From Pleurotus ostreatus/Saccharomyces cerevisiae fusant (taxonomy: Eukaryota; Opisthokonta): DNA of 64,000 nt. Location: NCBI GenBank assembly GCA_024196135.1, contig JAMQCK010000037.1, positions 1 to 64,000 on the forward strand. The letters run 5' to 3'. A model generated the notes under the pieces. That model was not told the DNA's origin, searched no databases, and saw nothing but the letters and a program-made list of their open reading frames with translations. Shown piece by piece: positions 1 to 11,476 of the stretch. Every line of letters starts with the position of its first letter. Within the stretch, counting starts at the first letter, position 1. The position numbers were made by a program, and so were the translations under genes.

Positions 1-103
1 CTTGAAGTTGAACTTCACGCATCGGCGATTCTATACGTCTTTCCCATTGATTTACCATTCTCATAGTCCCAGATGTCAAATCATACAAACACAGATCACA
101 AAC

Positions 104-1391
104 CTACACCTTCAGAGGTTCGTTGACCGGGTATCTCGGCTTGCCCGTCTCCAAGAAGGTTCGCACATTGTCCAAAACCTGACGCTCGCCAGTGTGTATC
201 GTGCCCTGCAAGGTGAGCCGTCAGCAGATGCTCAAGTCACGCACGAAGGCTCCTGGTCCAAAGCCTTTTTGTAACATAGAAATGGCTCCCCTCACCTTCG
301 TAAACGCCCCAAAATGCGGCTGCACCGTCACATACGGCGACTTCGTAAACCACGGGTCGGGGTTCGGCTCTCCCACGAAGACGTCGAGGCCGGCGTGGCT
401 GAGCTTGCGGGACTCGAGGGCGGATTTCAGGGCGGACTCGTCGATGATGTCGCCGCGAGCGGTCTGAGGTGGTAATGAACATCACGTCTTTCTATCATAC
501 CAAGGCAAACAGCGCGAACGGCTTGAGGGAAACGCACTCACGTTAACGATGTACGCGCCATCCTTCATCTTCGCTATGCGCTCCGCGTTGAGCCAGCGTC
601 GTGTCGCGGAGGTGAGTGGGCAATGAAGGCTCAGGATATCCGCGCGTGCCAGTAATTCGTCTTCGGAGACGAAGGTGAGGCCCAATGATTTCTCCTCTGG
701 GTCGTCAGTCAGAAAATCTGCTCTGCTTCCCGTCATATACATATAGAACAAGCTCACCCGCTTCAGGCAGACGTGTTCGGCTGGAGTAGATCACGTCCAT
801 GCCAAGCGCCTGCACCTTCTTTGCTGTTGCTTGCCCTATCTTTCCGATGCCTGTAATATGCTGCATCAGCTCTCGAACGAGAATCACTAGTGAGTGTTGC
901 CCACCAAAGATACCAAACGTCTTCCCCTCGGGGTCATCCGTGAGCTCGAGGCCGTCGCGCCACTTCCCCGACCGCACATTCATCTCCGCCTGCGTCGTAT
1001 TCCTCAACGCAGCCAACGTTAAGAAGACCGCCATATCCGCCGTCGCATTCGTCACCGCCGTGGGCGTATTCGCCGCATACGCGCCCTGCTTGGCCAGCCA
1101 CGCCGTAGGCACATCATCGTACCCCGCCCCGCCCGACGCAAACAGTCCACAGCCCGGGAACAAAGGCGCCAGCATGGCCTCCGTAAACGGCGAGTACTTC
1201 GCGGTGCCGAAGAGAACATAGGCGGCGTCGAAGGGCCCGTGCTGGGCGCACAGGCGCGCGACCTCGGCGCAGACCTGCGCGTGGTCAGCGGGGGTGAACC
1301 AGTGGACATCGGCGATTTCCCTGAGGGCGGCGAATTCGGCCGTAGCGAGGCGCGGGGCACCGATGCCGAGGACTTTCTTGCGGGCGGACAT
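104..1391 (-). CDS. D-isomer-specific 2-hydroxyacid dehydrogenase (glyoxylate/hydroxypyruvate reductase-like), spliced
   Basis: Predicted NAD(P)H-dependent reductase of 2-keto acids such as glyoxylate or hydroxypyruvate. Reading the minus strand, the N-terminal substrate domain (MSARKKVLGIGAPRLA...) is followed by a Rossmann motif made by splicing: FGIFG joins GIGKIGQATAKK across a 53-base intron, giving the GxGxxG loop. Downstream exons carry ADILSLHCPLTSATRRWLN, then TARGDIIDESAL with the catalytic-region Arg, GLDVFVGEPNPDP, and VQPHFGAFTK with the His of the catalytic dyad. The last exon starts GTIHTGERQVLDNV and ends PVNEPLKV with TAG at 104-106. The ATG at 1389-1391 is the first in frame before the Rossmann fold. 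It diverges from the RhoGEF gene. Substrate cannot be told from sequence; exact exon borders are approximate. Confidence 0.88.
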
Positions 1392-1822
1392 GCTGGGGGG
1401 CTCGGCGCAGTGGAAGACGTTCGACTGGAGAGGTTGAAGTGGTTCTTGTTTGAGAAGCGACTACATAAGTAGTTCGCGGTTCGCCGGCGGGCGGACGATG
1501 GCACGCGATAAGATAGCGATCGAGCGGAGGGCTTTAGCGCCCAGTCAACTATCAAGACGAAGAAATCCTATCAGAGCTCTTTTATCCCAAAGAAAGGCTC
1601 GCTCGATGAGAGGTACATACACACAGCGAATTAAAGAGCCAAGGCGTGCGCGGACAAGTTGAACTTCGAGTTTGTTGTCTTCTGTTTTGACCGGGTCGGC
1701 GCGGTGGTCCAAGCGTACGGCAAGCTCTCGCTCTTACTTCCTGCCCTCATCGCCGTCAACGACGACGAGGTTTCTGCATCACTTGCGCGCATATACCCTG
1801 CTCAACTGCTCTCTACGCCTCG
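1392..1822. promoter_or_regulatory. Divergent intergenic region between dehydrogenase and RhoGEF genes
   Basis: A 431-base head-to-head spacer that must hold both promoters. I see no clear TATA box, repeat or convincing extra coding exon in it. The assignment as a shared promoter rests on gene arrangement only. Confidence 0.4.
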
Positions 1823-4800
1823 ATGAACCTTGGACGCTCCTACTCCCGCAGTCGCAGCAAGTCTCGATCTCCTGTGCCTCCTTCGCCTCAACCTCCCTCT
1901 TCGCCGCGATTCCTCCCACCATCTCACTACGCCGCTGCCGCAGGGGTCCCCTACAATCCGCCTTCACGCAACAAAGACGAAGACACGAGAAACAAAGCGC
2001 GACCTCCTCCCGAAGCTCGCGAACACGCCGCAACACCGCCCTGCGACGTCCCCTCCGAGTCCTCCTTCGAGTTCAAGCCTCGCACGGAATCCCGCTTTAG
2101 CCTCTTCGCCCGCCGCCTCTCCGTCAGCCATCCCCGCCCCGCGGAGCAGGACGTGAACGCCGCCGACGTACCCGACATCCCGATGCTCGAAGCACAATTG
2201 CTACCTACGCTCCGCGATACGATCACGCGCATGACGCGCCCGCCTTCCTCTGCTTCGAGCGCTCCGCCCTCGCCTATGCTGGATCCGCCGCGCGATCGGC
2301 GTCGCTCGGTGTCTCCTGCTGCTCCGTCGTCTCCACGTCCGCAAGAATCCTACGCACCTCTTCTACCGCCCGCTGAGCCTCGAGAGCACAACACGTCGAG
2401 GAAGTCCTCAAATCGAAGAAATACTGTCGTTGCTGGTGCTTCGCCTCTGAAGTCTCCCCGCCCAGGAGAGCTCTACGACTCGCCCTTGCCTATGGAACCA
2501 CAAGAGTCTCGATCTCAGGAACCTCGTTCTGCGCGTACTCCGGAGCCGACTTCGCACAGAAGACGAAACCATACTGCGGAAGCTCCCTCTCAATCTTCGC
2601 GTCATGCTGAAAGCCGAACTACTACTCCTGCGCTGCGAGAAACCAAAACTGTCGATGCGATCGAGCTTGCCCGCGAGAGGAAACCGTCGAAGACCGCACT
2701 CAAATCTGCGCTACGTAGTCCAACACCTAAGTCTCCTCGACCGGCGAACGTCGCTTGGAACACAACGCCGACAACCCCAAAGCCCTCCAAGACCTCCAGC
2801 TCTCGGGCGCCAACTTCGAACTCGTCCGCTCTCCAGACACCTTCGCGGGTACCGTGCATCTGCTTGCGACCTTGCTCTCTCCTCTAACCCGCTTCCAGCC
2901 TGGAACCAGGACAAGATCTCGGACCGACCCCGGCACTCCTCTCAATACCAAACCCGCGACTCCCCTCCGCTCTCCCGGCTTCCAGTCCAATGCCTCCGGC
3001 GCGTCCCCCGGCTTCTCCCAAATCCCCCGTCCCAATCAATCTCGCCGGGGAAAGTTCTCCGACGACTCAGACGTTGAGTACCGCTACCGCGCGGACGCCG
3101 TCGACCGCCGCAAGCTCGTCATCACCAACCCGTCGCACTCCTCGTCGGAGAGCGAGCGCGAGCCGGCCTCGTCCACACGCGAACCGTCATCATCCACCCG
3201 CCGCGCGCTCGCATCGCCCAAGACGAGCAGGCAATACCAGACCCTCCCCGCGCGGCCGTCGAAGCTGTCGGACAAGACGGCGCAGGTGCTGAAACGGCTC
3301 TCGCAGACGCAGCATACACCAAGGCCTCGGCAGACGTACTTCAGCGACGCGGATACGGAGAGCGCGTCAGAGGGGAGCGTGAGTGCGTCGGAGGGCAGTG
3401 TGCGCCATGCGCCTAGCGACTCGGTCACATCGACGGAGTCGGTGGACCCGCCACCTCAGCGGAACAGAGGCAGCGCGGATCGGATGCGCCGGCAGTCTGC
3501 GTTGCTAGATATTGTGGGCGCGCTTCGAGAATCTGACCAAGTGGATGGTCGTGAGGAGAGCGAGTACGAGGGCGAGCCGATGGCGGTGGCGTATGGTGGG
3601 ACGGCTAAGGCCAAGGCGTATAACGAAACGGCCAAGGCATACAGCGGGACGGCGGGCGACTCGAGCGCGCAGGAGACCAGCGAGGACGAGTCGGAGTACA
3701 GCGAGTACGAGGATGAGCCGCCGAGGACGCCGATGCCGCCGAACACGCCGGTGATGGGACAGCATCGAGCGGGAGGCACCGTGCCGACATTCACATTCTC
3801 GGATGACGATGGGGGAATACATCGTGAGTGGTGGTTCATGGGTTTCCTCGAATACCTTCGCTAAAGCAACCCCCAGAACACTCGCGATCAACCACACCCA
3901 CCCGCTCCAACCGAGCCCAAGTCTCCTCAGAAGCTCAACTCCGAGACCTCGACGCCGTCGCCCTGGCCCAACAAGCCCGCGCCGTCGCCGTCCGCGAGCG
4001 CCTCGCGCTCGGCATCCCGCCCTCCGCGTCCGACGAGCTGCCCAGCCGGCACGCGCGCACGGACAGCGACGCGAGCGTGTTCTCGTCGAGCGACAGTATA
4101 CAGCGGTCGCTCGATATGCAGGTGCAGGAAAGCGCGAGCGATTTGAGCTCGGGCGCGGAGGCGATGCTAAGGAAGCTGAGCACGGGCGGAAGGGCGAGGG
4201 AGGGGTGGCGGAGGGGAATGCAGCCGCCGCCGGTGGACAGAAGGGAGATGCAATCGTCCGTGGATAGGCGCGCCTCGGACAGGCGTGGTGCGCAGCCGCC
4301 CGTCGACAGGCGCGAGGTGCAGGAGTACCAGGAGACGGACTCGGGCGAGGAGAGCGCGGCGACAGACAGCAACATCGACCGTCCGGTATCACAGTTCTTC
4401 GATATTCCGGTCAAGGAGCGCGTGAGGTTCGCCGAGGAGGATACCATGATCACTTCTGCCTCGGAAGAAATCGCGAAGCGGACCCCGCCACCTGTGGACT
4501 CTGGCGACACAGAAGTCCGACGAGCGACGCTTATCCGCGACTTTATCGCTGCGGAGGAAGAATTTGTGGCTCGTACGCAGGTCTTCGTCAAGCACTTCAT
4601 CCTCCCGCTCCGCCTGCAGAATACGCGTCGATGGGTCCAGGGCGTACCGCCGCGGTCCGCCCGCCTGCTCGACTGGTTCGAGGATATCGCGAACTTGCAC
4701 GCGCAAGTGCTTGATGCGCTCCGTGCACCACCTGCATCCCAGACCGCCCATACTCGACGTCCCTCGTCGCAACCCATCTCGCTAGTCCCGATGCGCGCGT

Positions 4801-6122
4801 TCCTACCGCGTCTGGAGATCTATCAGCCGTATATCGTCACCTTCGTCGCCGTGGCGGGGGAGGTCCGGAGAGACGAGAGCGACTTTGGCGAGTTTGTGGG
4901 GCTGCAGGAGGAGCAAGAGGAGTGTGCAGGGTGGGATCTGGAGCGATTTCTTGCGGAGCCTGTGAATAGGCTGGCAGCGTATCCGGGCTCGTTTAGGGTA
5001 CGTGCCCTCGGTGTTATGAAGAGAAGAAGTCACAATACTGACCGTGCTACAGAAACTACTCGACCTGACGCCCAAGTCGCACCCAGAGTATCTCGAGACG
5101 CTGGCGTTGTTCCGCGCTACGGACGTGCTGATCAAGGTCATGACGGAGGTCAAGGCGCGTGAGGACGAGTATGAGGCTGCGAAGAGGCTCCTCGAGCGAG
5201 TGCGTGGACTGCCGGCGGGCTCGGGACTTCTACGACGAGAGCGTCGACTGCTGCGCCATGGGCCTCTCGTAAGAGTGCCCATTCCCGATGGCGCTGCAAA
5301 CGACGGCGAGCAGCCCGGACAGCGGACGAGCCGCCTAATGGAAGCGATCAACGACTGGGATCGACGCAAGCATGCCGGCTCGACGCCTTCGAATGTGACG
5401 ACGGGATCGTACGGCTCGTACAATCCAAGCATCATGACGGACGCGCAAGCTGCGGACCCGACTCGTCCTGCGCCGTGTTCGACGCGTACTTCGGTGTACG
5501 TGTTCGCATTCTCGGACGTGGTCCTGCTGGCGACCCCCATCGCTGGTGAGCGTGATGTGTGGATGTTGTGTGAGGATGTGGGCGTAGCGCGGGTCGTGGG
5601 CGTTGAGGGAAAGGGTGAGGTCTTTCGTCCCATTTATGCATTCGCGAGCTCATCAACCGTTTGACAGACGGTGACATGTCCCTGACCGTCCTTCCGCTGG
5701 ACGTCTTCGCTCTCGACGCCCCACTTGACCTCGCTCGTGCCCGCCTCGAGCAAATGCACCTCACCGTTCCCGACCTCGGTCGCCCTTCTGCCCCGAGCGA
5801 CGCCTGGATGCTCGCGCTATCGCAGTGCGCGCAGTTCTCCCTCCTCGCGATCTCCATGCCGCCGCCAGATTGTGGGGGTGGCAGGGACATGCCTGGCGTG
5901 GACTCGGGGCTGCGGCAGCGCATGCGCGGATATCCGGCGGAGATGCTGGACAAGGCGGACGATTTCCCGATACCGAAGAGCCCGTCGGCACAGATCGATG
6001 ATGCTCAGAAGGGCCGGCGGGAGGATTTGCAGCGGGACGAGCGCGAGGAGCGGGGGTGGTGGCATACGCGATTTCAGCAGGTGCTGTGGGAGGTGCAGCA
6101 GCAGCTGTATGTGGGGAGGTAA
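1823..6122 (+). CDS. Rho guanine nucleotide exchange factor (DH domain plus PH-like region), large, spliced
   Basis: Predicted activator of Rho-family GTPases in cytoskeleton and polarity signalling. The first two thirds is a disordered, Ser/Pro/Arg-rich region starting MNLGRSYSRSRSKSRSP. A 50-base intron after about 2838 ends in CTAACCCGCTTCCAG, and another lies at about 3823-3864. The Dbl-homology domain begins near base 4510 with TLIRDFIAAEEEFVAR, continues with LVPMRAFLPRLEIYQPY and WDLERFLAEPVNRLAAYP, and after an intron at about 4997-5050 with KLLDLTPKSHPEYLETLA. The PXXRLXXYP element (here PVNRLAAYP) is a hallmark of helix 5 of DH domains. A later stretch (YVFAFSDVVLLATP, VWMLCEDVGVARVVG) has a PH-like pattern. 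The protein should be roughly 1,350 residues. The GTPase target is unknown. Confidence 0.85.
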
Positions 6123-6427
6123 GAGAGAGCGTGTGATGGCATGATATCTCTCTTGACTTTGGTAGTTTATGCACGATATTAGACTTCTGCACGGGCGGCC
6201 GTTGATCAATTCAGGTGTGCTTCAACAACGGTGATCACCGGTGGCTTCGTTTCGATTCTGTTCTGTTCCAGCACTCCAGTTTGTCCAAGCGCGCACCGCA
6301 CGTTAACGAGACTGCGACAAGGACTCGAGCGCCCCAAAGCAGAACCATGGGATACGTTCGTCGCTGAGAAGCTTCGCGTGCCTCCAGAAGGGCCGTATTG
6401 TCTATCGAGCTGCGCCTTTGGACAACC

Positions 6428-6574
6428 ATGGTCAGCATGGACGTTACCAGATCGGCGGAGGATTGGGAGGAGCGCAAAGCCCGCGAAGCGGCGGCGCGAA
6501 AGGTGCGCGCGTTCGAGGAACAGATACGCGTATGTGGGGCAGCGGAGCTACCTATCTGGGAGGGAGAGGAGTGA
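6428..6574 (+). CDS. Possible small 48-residue helical protein
   Basis: An ATG-to-TGA reading frame between the RhoGEF and peroxiredoxin genes. It encodes a charged, probably helical peptide beginning MVSMDVTRSAEDWEERKARE and ending LPIWEGEE, with one Cys. Composition is protein-like (alternating Glu/Arg/Ala), unlike the competing frame, which is Gly/Arg-rich. No domain is recognised and upstream exons cannot be excluded. It may also be a chance frame or part of a 3' transcript. Confidence 0.28.
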   Translation: MVSMDVTRSAEDWEERKAREAAARKVRAFEEQIRVCGAAELPIWEGEE

Positions 6575-6680
6575 ACTAAACCGCCCGAATCTCTTGAGCT
6601 CGCAAACTCCGTCCATGGGTTCCTACTACATACATAAAATACATATTCCTGTTTGGCGCGCGCTCACAATCTCAACTCGA

Positions 6681-6720
6681 CGCTTACACATCCAGCTTCA
6701 CGCTTACACGTCCAGCTTCA
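6681..6720 (-). repeat. 20-base tandem duplication spanning the peroxiredoxin stop codon
   Basis: Two adjacent 20-base copies (6681-6700 and 6701-6720) differ at one base. The upstream copy on the minus strand encodes the last residues KLDV plus the stop; the second lies in the 3' UTR. Because 20 is not a multiple of three the second copy is not in frame, and it would stay untranslated. Confidence 0.85.
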
Positions 6721-7637
6721 ATGGCGTCGTGCGCAGGTACGGGAGGTGCACCTTGTGCTCGGGGAAGATCTGCTTTGCCTCCTCCTGCGAGACGCCGACG
6801 TGGATGATCACGTCGTCGCCCTGCTTCCAGTTCACGGGCGTCGCGATGCGGTGCTTGTCGCTCGCTTGGAGCGCGTCGACGACGCGGACGATCTCGTCCT
6901 GCAGACGTGGTCAGCGAGAACTCAATAGGGAGTGGTGGACGGGGACGAAGTAAAGGGCGAGGGTAGAGGGGAGGGGACAGATACGGGGGACGTGTGAGAG
7001 TGAAGAAGAGGATCTTGTTGTTGAAGGATGCAATACTCACGAAGTTGCGGCCAACAGCGGCGGGGTATGCGAGGGTGAGGCGGATGGTCTTCTTGGGGTC
7101 GATGATGAAGACAGTGCGGATGGTGAACGGGAGGCCCTTCGCGTCCCTGTTCGTCGCGTCCTGGTAGTCCAGCATGTCGTACAGCGTCGCGATCTTGCGA
7201 TCGCCGTCCGCGATCTGCAATCACTCGTTGGCCCCTTCGTCCACCAAAAAACAACGACTACGCACGATGGGGAACTGCACATCCGTCGGGCCCGTGGTCT
7301 CGCCGCCGTACTTGTTGATGTCCTTGACCCAGTCGTGGTGCTTCTGCAGGTCGTCCGCGGAGATGCCGATGACCTTCACGTTGCGCTTCTTGAAGTCCTC
7401 CGCGCGGCGCGCCACCTCGCCGAGCTCGGTCGTGCACACGGGCGTGAAGTCGCCAGGATGGGAGAAGAGGATGGCCTGCGTGTACGAGGGTGATCAGCAA
7501 CCCATCCTCGCAGATCGCATAGGAAGACGCACCCAAGAGTCGCCGATCCAGTCGTGGAACTTGATCGGGCCCGCGGTCGTCTCTGCCTCAAAGTCGGGCG
7601 CAATGTCGCCGAGGCGCAGTCCGTTGCGTTGAGACAT
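6704..7637 (-). CDS. 1-Cys peroxiredoxin (Prx6 type), spliced
   Basis: Reduces hydrogen peroxide and organic or lipid hydroperoxides. Exon 1 reads [19 protein letters not shown] to [11 protein letters not shown], joined to [20 protein letters not shown], which holds the peroxidatic Cys in the P-x-x-x-T/V-C motif. Then come [20 protein letters not shown], a domain joining [17 protein letters not shown], the conserved Arg in [15 protein letters not shown], and the long Prx6-type C-terminal arm ([51 protein letters not shown]). Length of about 220 residues fits the family. No resolving Cys of the 2-Cys type is seen. The stop is TAA at 6704-6706. The last codons and stop lie in a duplicated 20-base block (see repeat). 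Confidence 0.95.
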
Positions 7638-7731
7638 GGTGGGTATGGGTGTGGGTATGAGGGCGGGAAAGATGCAAGGCTTGGGAGGACCGAAGTACGC
7701 TGATTCTGGGCACCGGGAGGGTAAGGCGACC

Positions 7732-7738
7732 TATATAT
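7732..7738 (-). promoter_or_regulatory. TATA-like box of the peroxiredoxin gene
   Basis: A TATATAT run lies about 95 bases upstream of the ATG at 7637, a typical distance for a fungal TATA box followed by a short 5' UTR. Position and sequence only; not tested. Confidence 0.45.
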
Positions 7739-8672
7739 CCTGCCTATGGGCGCGTATAGCGCCATCGACGTGACCATGACACCACGATGGCGAATATGGC
7801 CTGCCTGATCGCGCCTCCGCTAGCCGCGATAATTGAATGTCTTGATGCTATCGTGCTGGTGGCGAGCGTTCTACTATCGCAGCGACATCATCTTCGGCCA
7901 TGGCAGGTGGGGAGTCACCGGGCTTGGGATGACTTGATGAACGCGCCATTTTACTCGGTATCGTGATTTCGGACGCTCAGTCCGTGGAAGAACATGTCGA
8001 GATTAACGGCACTGGGTACAGGGCCAAGGGCCTGAGCACAAGGACATGGTCAGAGAAGAGGAGGGGAATTCGGAATATCGAGACGGTGGGGCGGACCGAT
8101 CTCCCCAACGACCGCAGAGGACTCCATCTATCCTTCATTCAGAGTCTACAAAGATAGCAGAGTTGCCTGCAGATCCTTTACAACGAGCACCGCGAAGATC
8201 AAAGCTTCTGCGCTTGCGGCGGAAACTGGCGGAAATATCGCATGAATCGGGATTCGGAACGGACAATACCTGCCTTATCGGGAAACAAAGTGCAAGCACG
8301 TGAATGGATATCTCCATGGGGACGGACACAAACGCAAAGATGGAAGAAATGGCGATACCTTCCTTCCCCGAAAGGGCACAAGTGCAGCACAGCCGTACTG
8401 TTTTCTGCTTCCACATATCTTACTGCACTGCCAGAGTTGCGTATGCCATGGGGTTGCTGCGCCTCAGGCTTGCCCCGCTGCAGGTCGTCCCGCTTTCTGC
8501 GCGTTCGCCGCCTTCGATGTGCACCGATACATGTCCGTCTAGTTGGAAATCGTCCTCATCGTCTACCGTAACTTCGCGGCCGGATATCCCCGATTAGGTT
8601 GTAGATGTACTGATCAAAATACACTTCAAGTTCTTCGTTTACATGCCGTTGATAGCAACGTGCACGGTGGGG
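7739..8672. other. Intergenic stretch, no gene recognised
   Basis: About 0.9 kb between the peroxiredoxin promoter and the SnoaL-like gene. Short open frames occur on both strands but none shows a domain, a coherent splice pattern or a plausible start. I see no repeat array. Confidence 0.4.
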
Positions 8673-9475
8673 CTAAGCCGCAGGCTTGTCCTCAGCCACC
8701 ATCGCCTTCGTATCGCCAGTAGACCAGATCCCGATGGCCTTCATCTTGCGGATGCGCCATGGGTTGCCTGGCGCCTTTGTACGCGTGAACTCCAGCTCGT
8801 AGCGTCCCTGCAAAAAGCCGTTGAGCAGATGCGCTAATGCCAAGGCGTGCGCCAGCAAGTAGCATGAACATTGCCGACGAATAGACGTACCCCGTTTTGC
8901 ACAGTTGTGAGCTTGTCATCAGCGGATTTGCTCACGAGCGTCGCTCCGCCATTGACATGGGCGGTCGCCGTAGAAGGCGCTTCACGGTCCGCCGACGGCT
9001 GGCCGAGGTCGATGAGGGGCGACCTAAAGAAGGGGAATCAGTACATGGTAGCTACGGGTTGGGCGCGTCAAGCAAGAGCAGGGAGGACACTCGCCGCACG
9101 AAAGGCCTAACTTACAGGATCCCATGCTGCAGCGCGTACAGCTTCGTCAGCATCCCCTCCCACCATTTCGCCTGCTGCGTGTTCGAAATCGTATACGGCT
9201 CGCCGCCCAGCAGCGACGTGTAGTCAACGTAGAGCTCCTCAGCGAGGACATCACTGGCGATCTTGTCAAACTGACGTGTGTCCACGTAGAGCATCTGCGG
9301 AGATCTATGGTCAGCGTCCTCTCAGCGGTTTACACTCAATGGTCAACTCGTTCGCGTCCTCCCAACCCATCCGCGCATCCGCATGAGCAACAATAGACGC
9401 GAAACGCACCAAAGCGATAACAATGTCATGGATATTGGCACGGTCAACGAGCCACTGCGTTGCGTCGTATGGCAT
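8673..9475 (-). CDS. SnoaL-like (NTF2-fold) small protein, copy 1, spliced
   Basis: NTF2-fold SnoaL-like proteins bind or convert small hydrophobic substrates; the fold does not define one reaction. Exon 1 starts MPYDATQWLVDRANIHDIVI, exon 2 is MLYVDTRQFDKIASDVLAEE...YVDYTSLLGGEPYTI...LQHGIL, exon 3 SPLIDLGQPSADREAPSTAT..., and the last exon GRYELEFTRTKAPGNPWRI...EDKPAA. Introns are about 60-140 bases. The DRANIHDIV start, the VDYTSLLGG segment and the GNPWRI end match the copy at 26432-27080 exon by exon, so the two are paralogs. The ATG at 9473-9475 is the first in frame. It stands head to head with the NmrA-like gene. Confidence 0.78.
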
Positions 9476-9539
9476 GGTGGGCGAGGTTCGGTTGGGTGCA
9501 GCCGGAGTGCTACTTATACTCCAATTGGGATAGACCTCG

Positions 9540-9546
9540 CTTTATA
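9540..9546 (-). promoter_or_regulatory. TATA box candidate for SnoaL-like copy 1
   Basis: On the minus strand this reads TATAAAG, about 65 bases upstream of the ATG. The consensus and spacing are good, but a start site has not been mapped. Confidence 0.45.
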
Positions 9547-10038
9547 AGGGCGATTGCTTTGTAATCTAGGTTCATCGCCAAGCGTTGCTACGGTTAGAAG
9601 GAGTACATGGCCATTATGCGTGTTGATGCAGGATGGTGGTCGAGAAAGTCGAGAAGGTCGAGAGGAAGAACACCGCGGAAAATAGGCGCCCTCCCGACGC
9701 TCGGCAAGCCCTTCGGCAGCTCCGGCGTCTGCCGAAATCGGGTCCTCCCCGGACCCACATCTTGTCCACAACTACAATCGGGCCCATAGTGGACTCGGGA
9801 GACCTCCACGGAGTTCGAGAATCTCCTTTGCCTTTCTGATTCTATATCCCCATGAGAATCTTCCTCTAGCCCTTTAACCGAGCACTGCACCCCTGTACCT
9901 CGCTGCCTAAGCTGCCTGACACGCTGAAGTTGTTCATATCGTTCAGAGATCTGGTTTCGACCTCCCATTCGGTAAAGCGGCAACCTTGCAGGTCAGAGAG
10001 AGCTACTCTTAGCTTACTCAGACAAAGATCTTCTCTGG
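9547..10038. other. Divergent intergenic region between SnoaL-like and NmrA-like genes
   Basis: About 490 bases between the two TATA-like boxes of a divergent gene pair. No convincing coding exon is seen. An A/G-rich stretch of GAGAAGGTCGAGAGG type occurs near 9640-9670. Confidence 0.4.
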
Positions 10039-10046
10039 TATAAAGG
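10039..10046 (+). promoter_or_regulatory. TATA box candidate for the NmrA-like gene
   Basis: TATAAAGG lies 95 bases before the ATG at 10134, followed by an A/C-rich leader (ACCTACAACCTCGACAACAC) typical of fungal 5' UTRs. Confidence 0.55.
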
Positions 10047-10133
10047 CTCGAGTGCTTGCGCCACAACTTCAGCACCTACAACCTCGACAACACCGAACTC
10101 AACAACCACCAGCTCCACCACCTCATCCCAATC

Positions 10134-11103
10134 ATGACTGGCACCATCCTCCTCACCGGCGGCAACGGCAAGACCTCCTCGCGGGTCGCCAAGCAGCTGA
10201 ACGACGCCGGCGTCCCCTTCCTCATGACCAGCCGCAACCCGCCCGCCTCGCCCAAGTTCCCCACCGTCCGCTTCGACTGGCTCGACGACTCAACCTACGA
10301 GAACCCGTTCAAGCAGGCGTCCGACATCTCAGCCGTCTACCTCGTCTCCCCGCCCATCACGGACGTCCTGCCCTCGATGTCGCGCTTCATCGAGCTCGCG
10401 CGCAAGCACGGCGTCAAGCGCTTCGTGCTCCTCGGCGCGAGCCCCATCCCGCGCGGCGGCCCTGGAATGGGCAAGGTGCACGACTATCTGGCAAATGCGG
10501 GTGTGGAGTGGGCGGTTCTGCGCCCGACGTGGTTCCAGGGTGGGTTGTTGGTTTAGCTTTGAAGGGTGAAGATGGGACTGATGAGCGTACCATAGAGAAC
10601 TTCTCCGAGCAGCAGCACCGCGGCACGATTCGTGACGAAGGGAAGATCTACTCCGCGACGCAGGATGGGAAGATCCCCTTTGTGTCCTGCGAAGACATCG
10701 CTGCCATGGCGGTTCGCACCCTCACGGACGAGAAGTCGCACGACACCGAGTACTTCGTCCTGGGGCCTGAGCTTCTCACTTATGATGAGGTTCGTTTCGC
10801 ACTCTTCTTTCATCTTGCATATGTCCGCGTACAACCATTTAACACCCCCCACAGGTTGCCCAAATCCTCACCTCCACCCTCGGCAAGCCCATCACCCACG
10901 TCAAAGTCTCCAAGGACGAGATGCAGGCCAAGTTCATCGCGCTCGGCGTCCCCGCGGACTACGCGCCCATCCTCGCCGGCATGGACGTGGCGATCTCGAA
11001 GGGGTCGGAGGCAAGGCTGGATGACGCGGTCGAGCGCGTCACTGGCCGCAAGCCGAAGAGCTTCAAGACGTTTGCGGAGGAGGCGAAGGCGGCGTGGCTG
11101 TGA
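10134..11103 (+). CDS. NmrA-like NAD(P)-binding reductase (EasG/agroclavine dehydrogenase-like family), spliced
   Basis: Atypical short-chain dehydrogenase family. The N-terminus [20 protein letters not shown] carries the Rossmann glycine motif. It is followed by [49 protein letters not shown] and [14 protein letters not shown], the usual NmrA/EasG sequence path. An intron after WFQ leads to [20 protein letters not shown] and [17 protein letters not shown] second intron after LTYDE leads to [20 protein letters not shown] and the end [10 protein letters not shown] at TGA 11101-11103. About 285 residues is normal. Fungal relatives reduce imines in ergot alkaloid synthesis, but many Basidiomycete members have no known substrate, so no reaction is assigned. 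Confidence 0.85.
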
Positions 11104-11476
11104 ATGTGTTTGTTTACGAAGGGTATGTCGGGCTGTAGTATGTAAGAATCACCGTGCTTGTAGGGATTCAATCTGAATCTGAATGATATAATGCGGGATA
11201 CAGTATGGTGTATCAGTGTATGAACGGATTTAAAGCTCGGGTTTTATGTCATAGATTGATGTGCGTATTCTTAGAGTGCGGCCGGCCGTGTGTATTCGTC
11301 GTCTTTGCTTCCTTCTCTCACCTTCTTCACCGAAGTACTAGTACCGCAAAACCTAGCGACCAACTGGACTGCTTTTGGGATTTGCGCGACTCCTTTCACC
11401 ACAACCTACGCTCCGCGTAATCGCTCGCTCGCTTGCTTCATCGCTAGAACAAAACAAAACAGCAGAAGCAGTCTCA

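Noticed and set aside
7963..8597. Small frames in the gap after the peroxiredoxin gene
   Set aside because: No consistent splice joins, no domains, and composition similar to random sequence.
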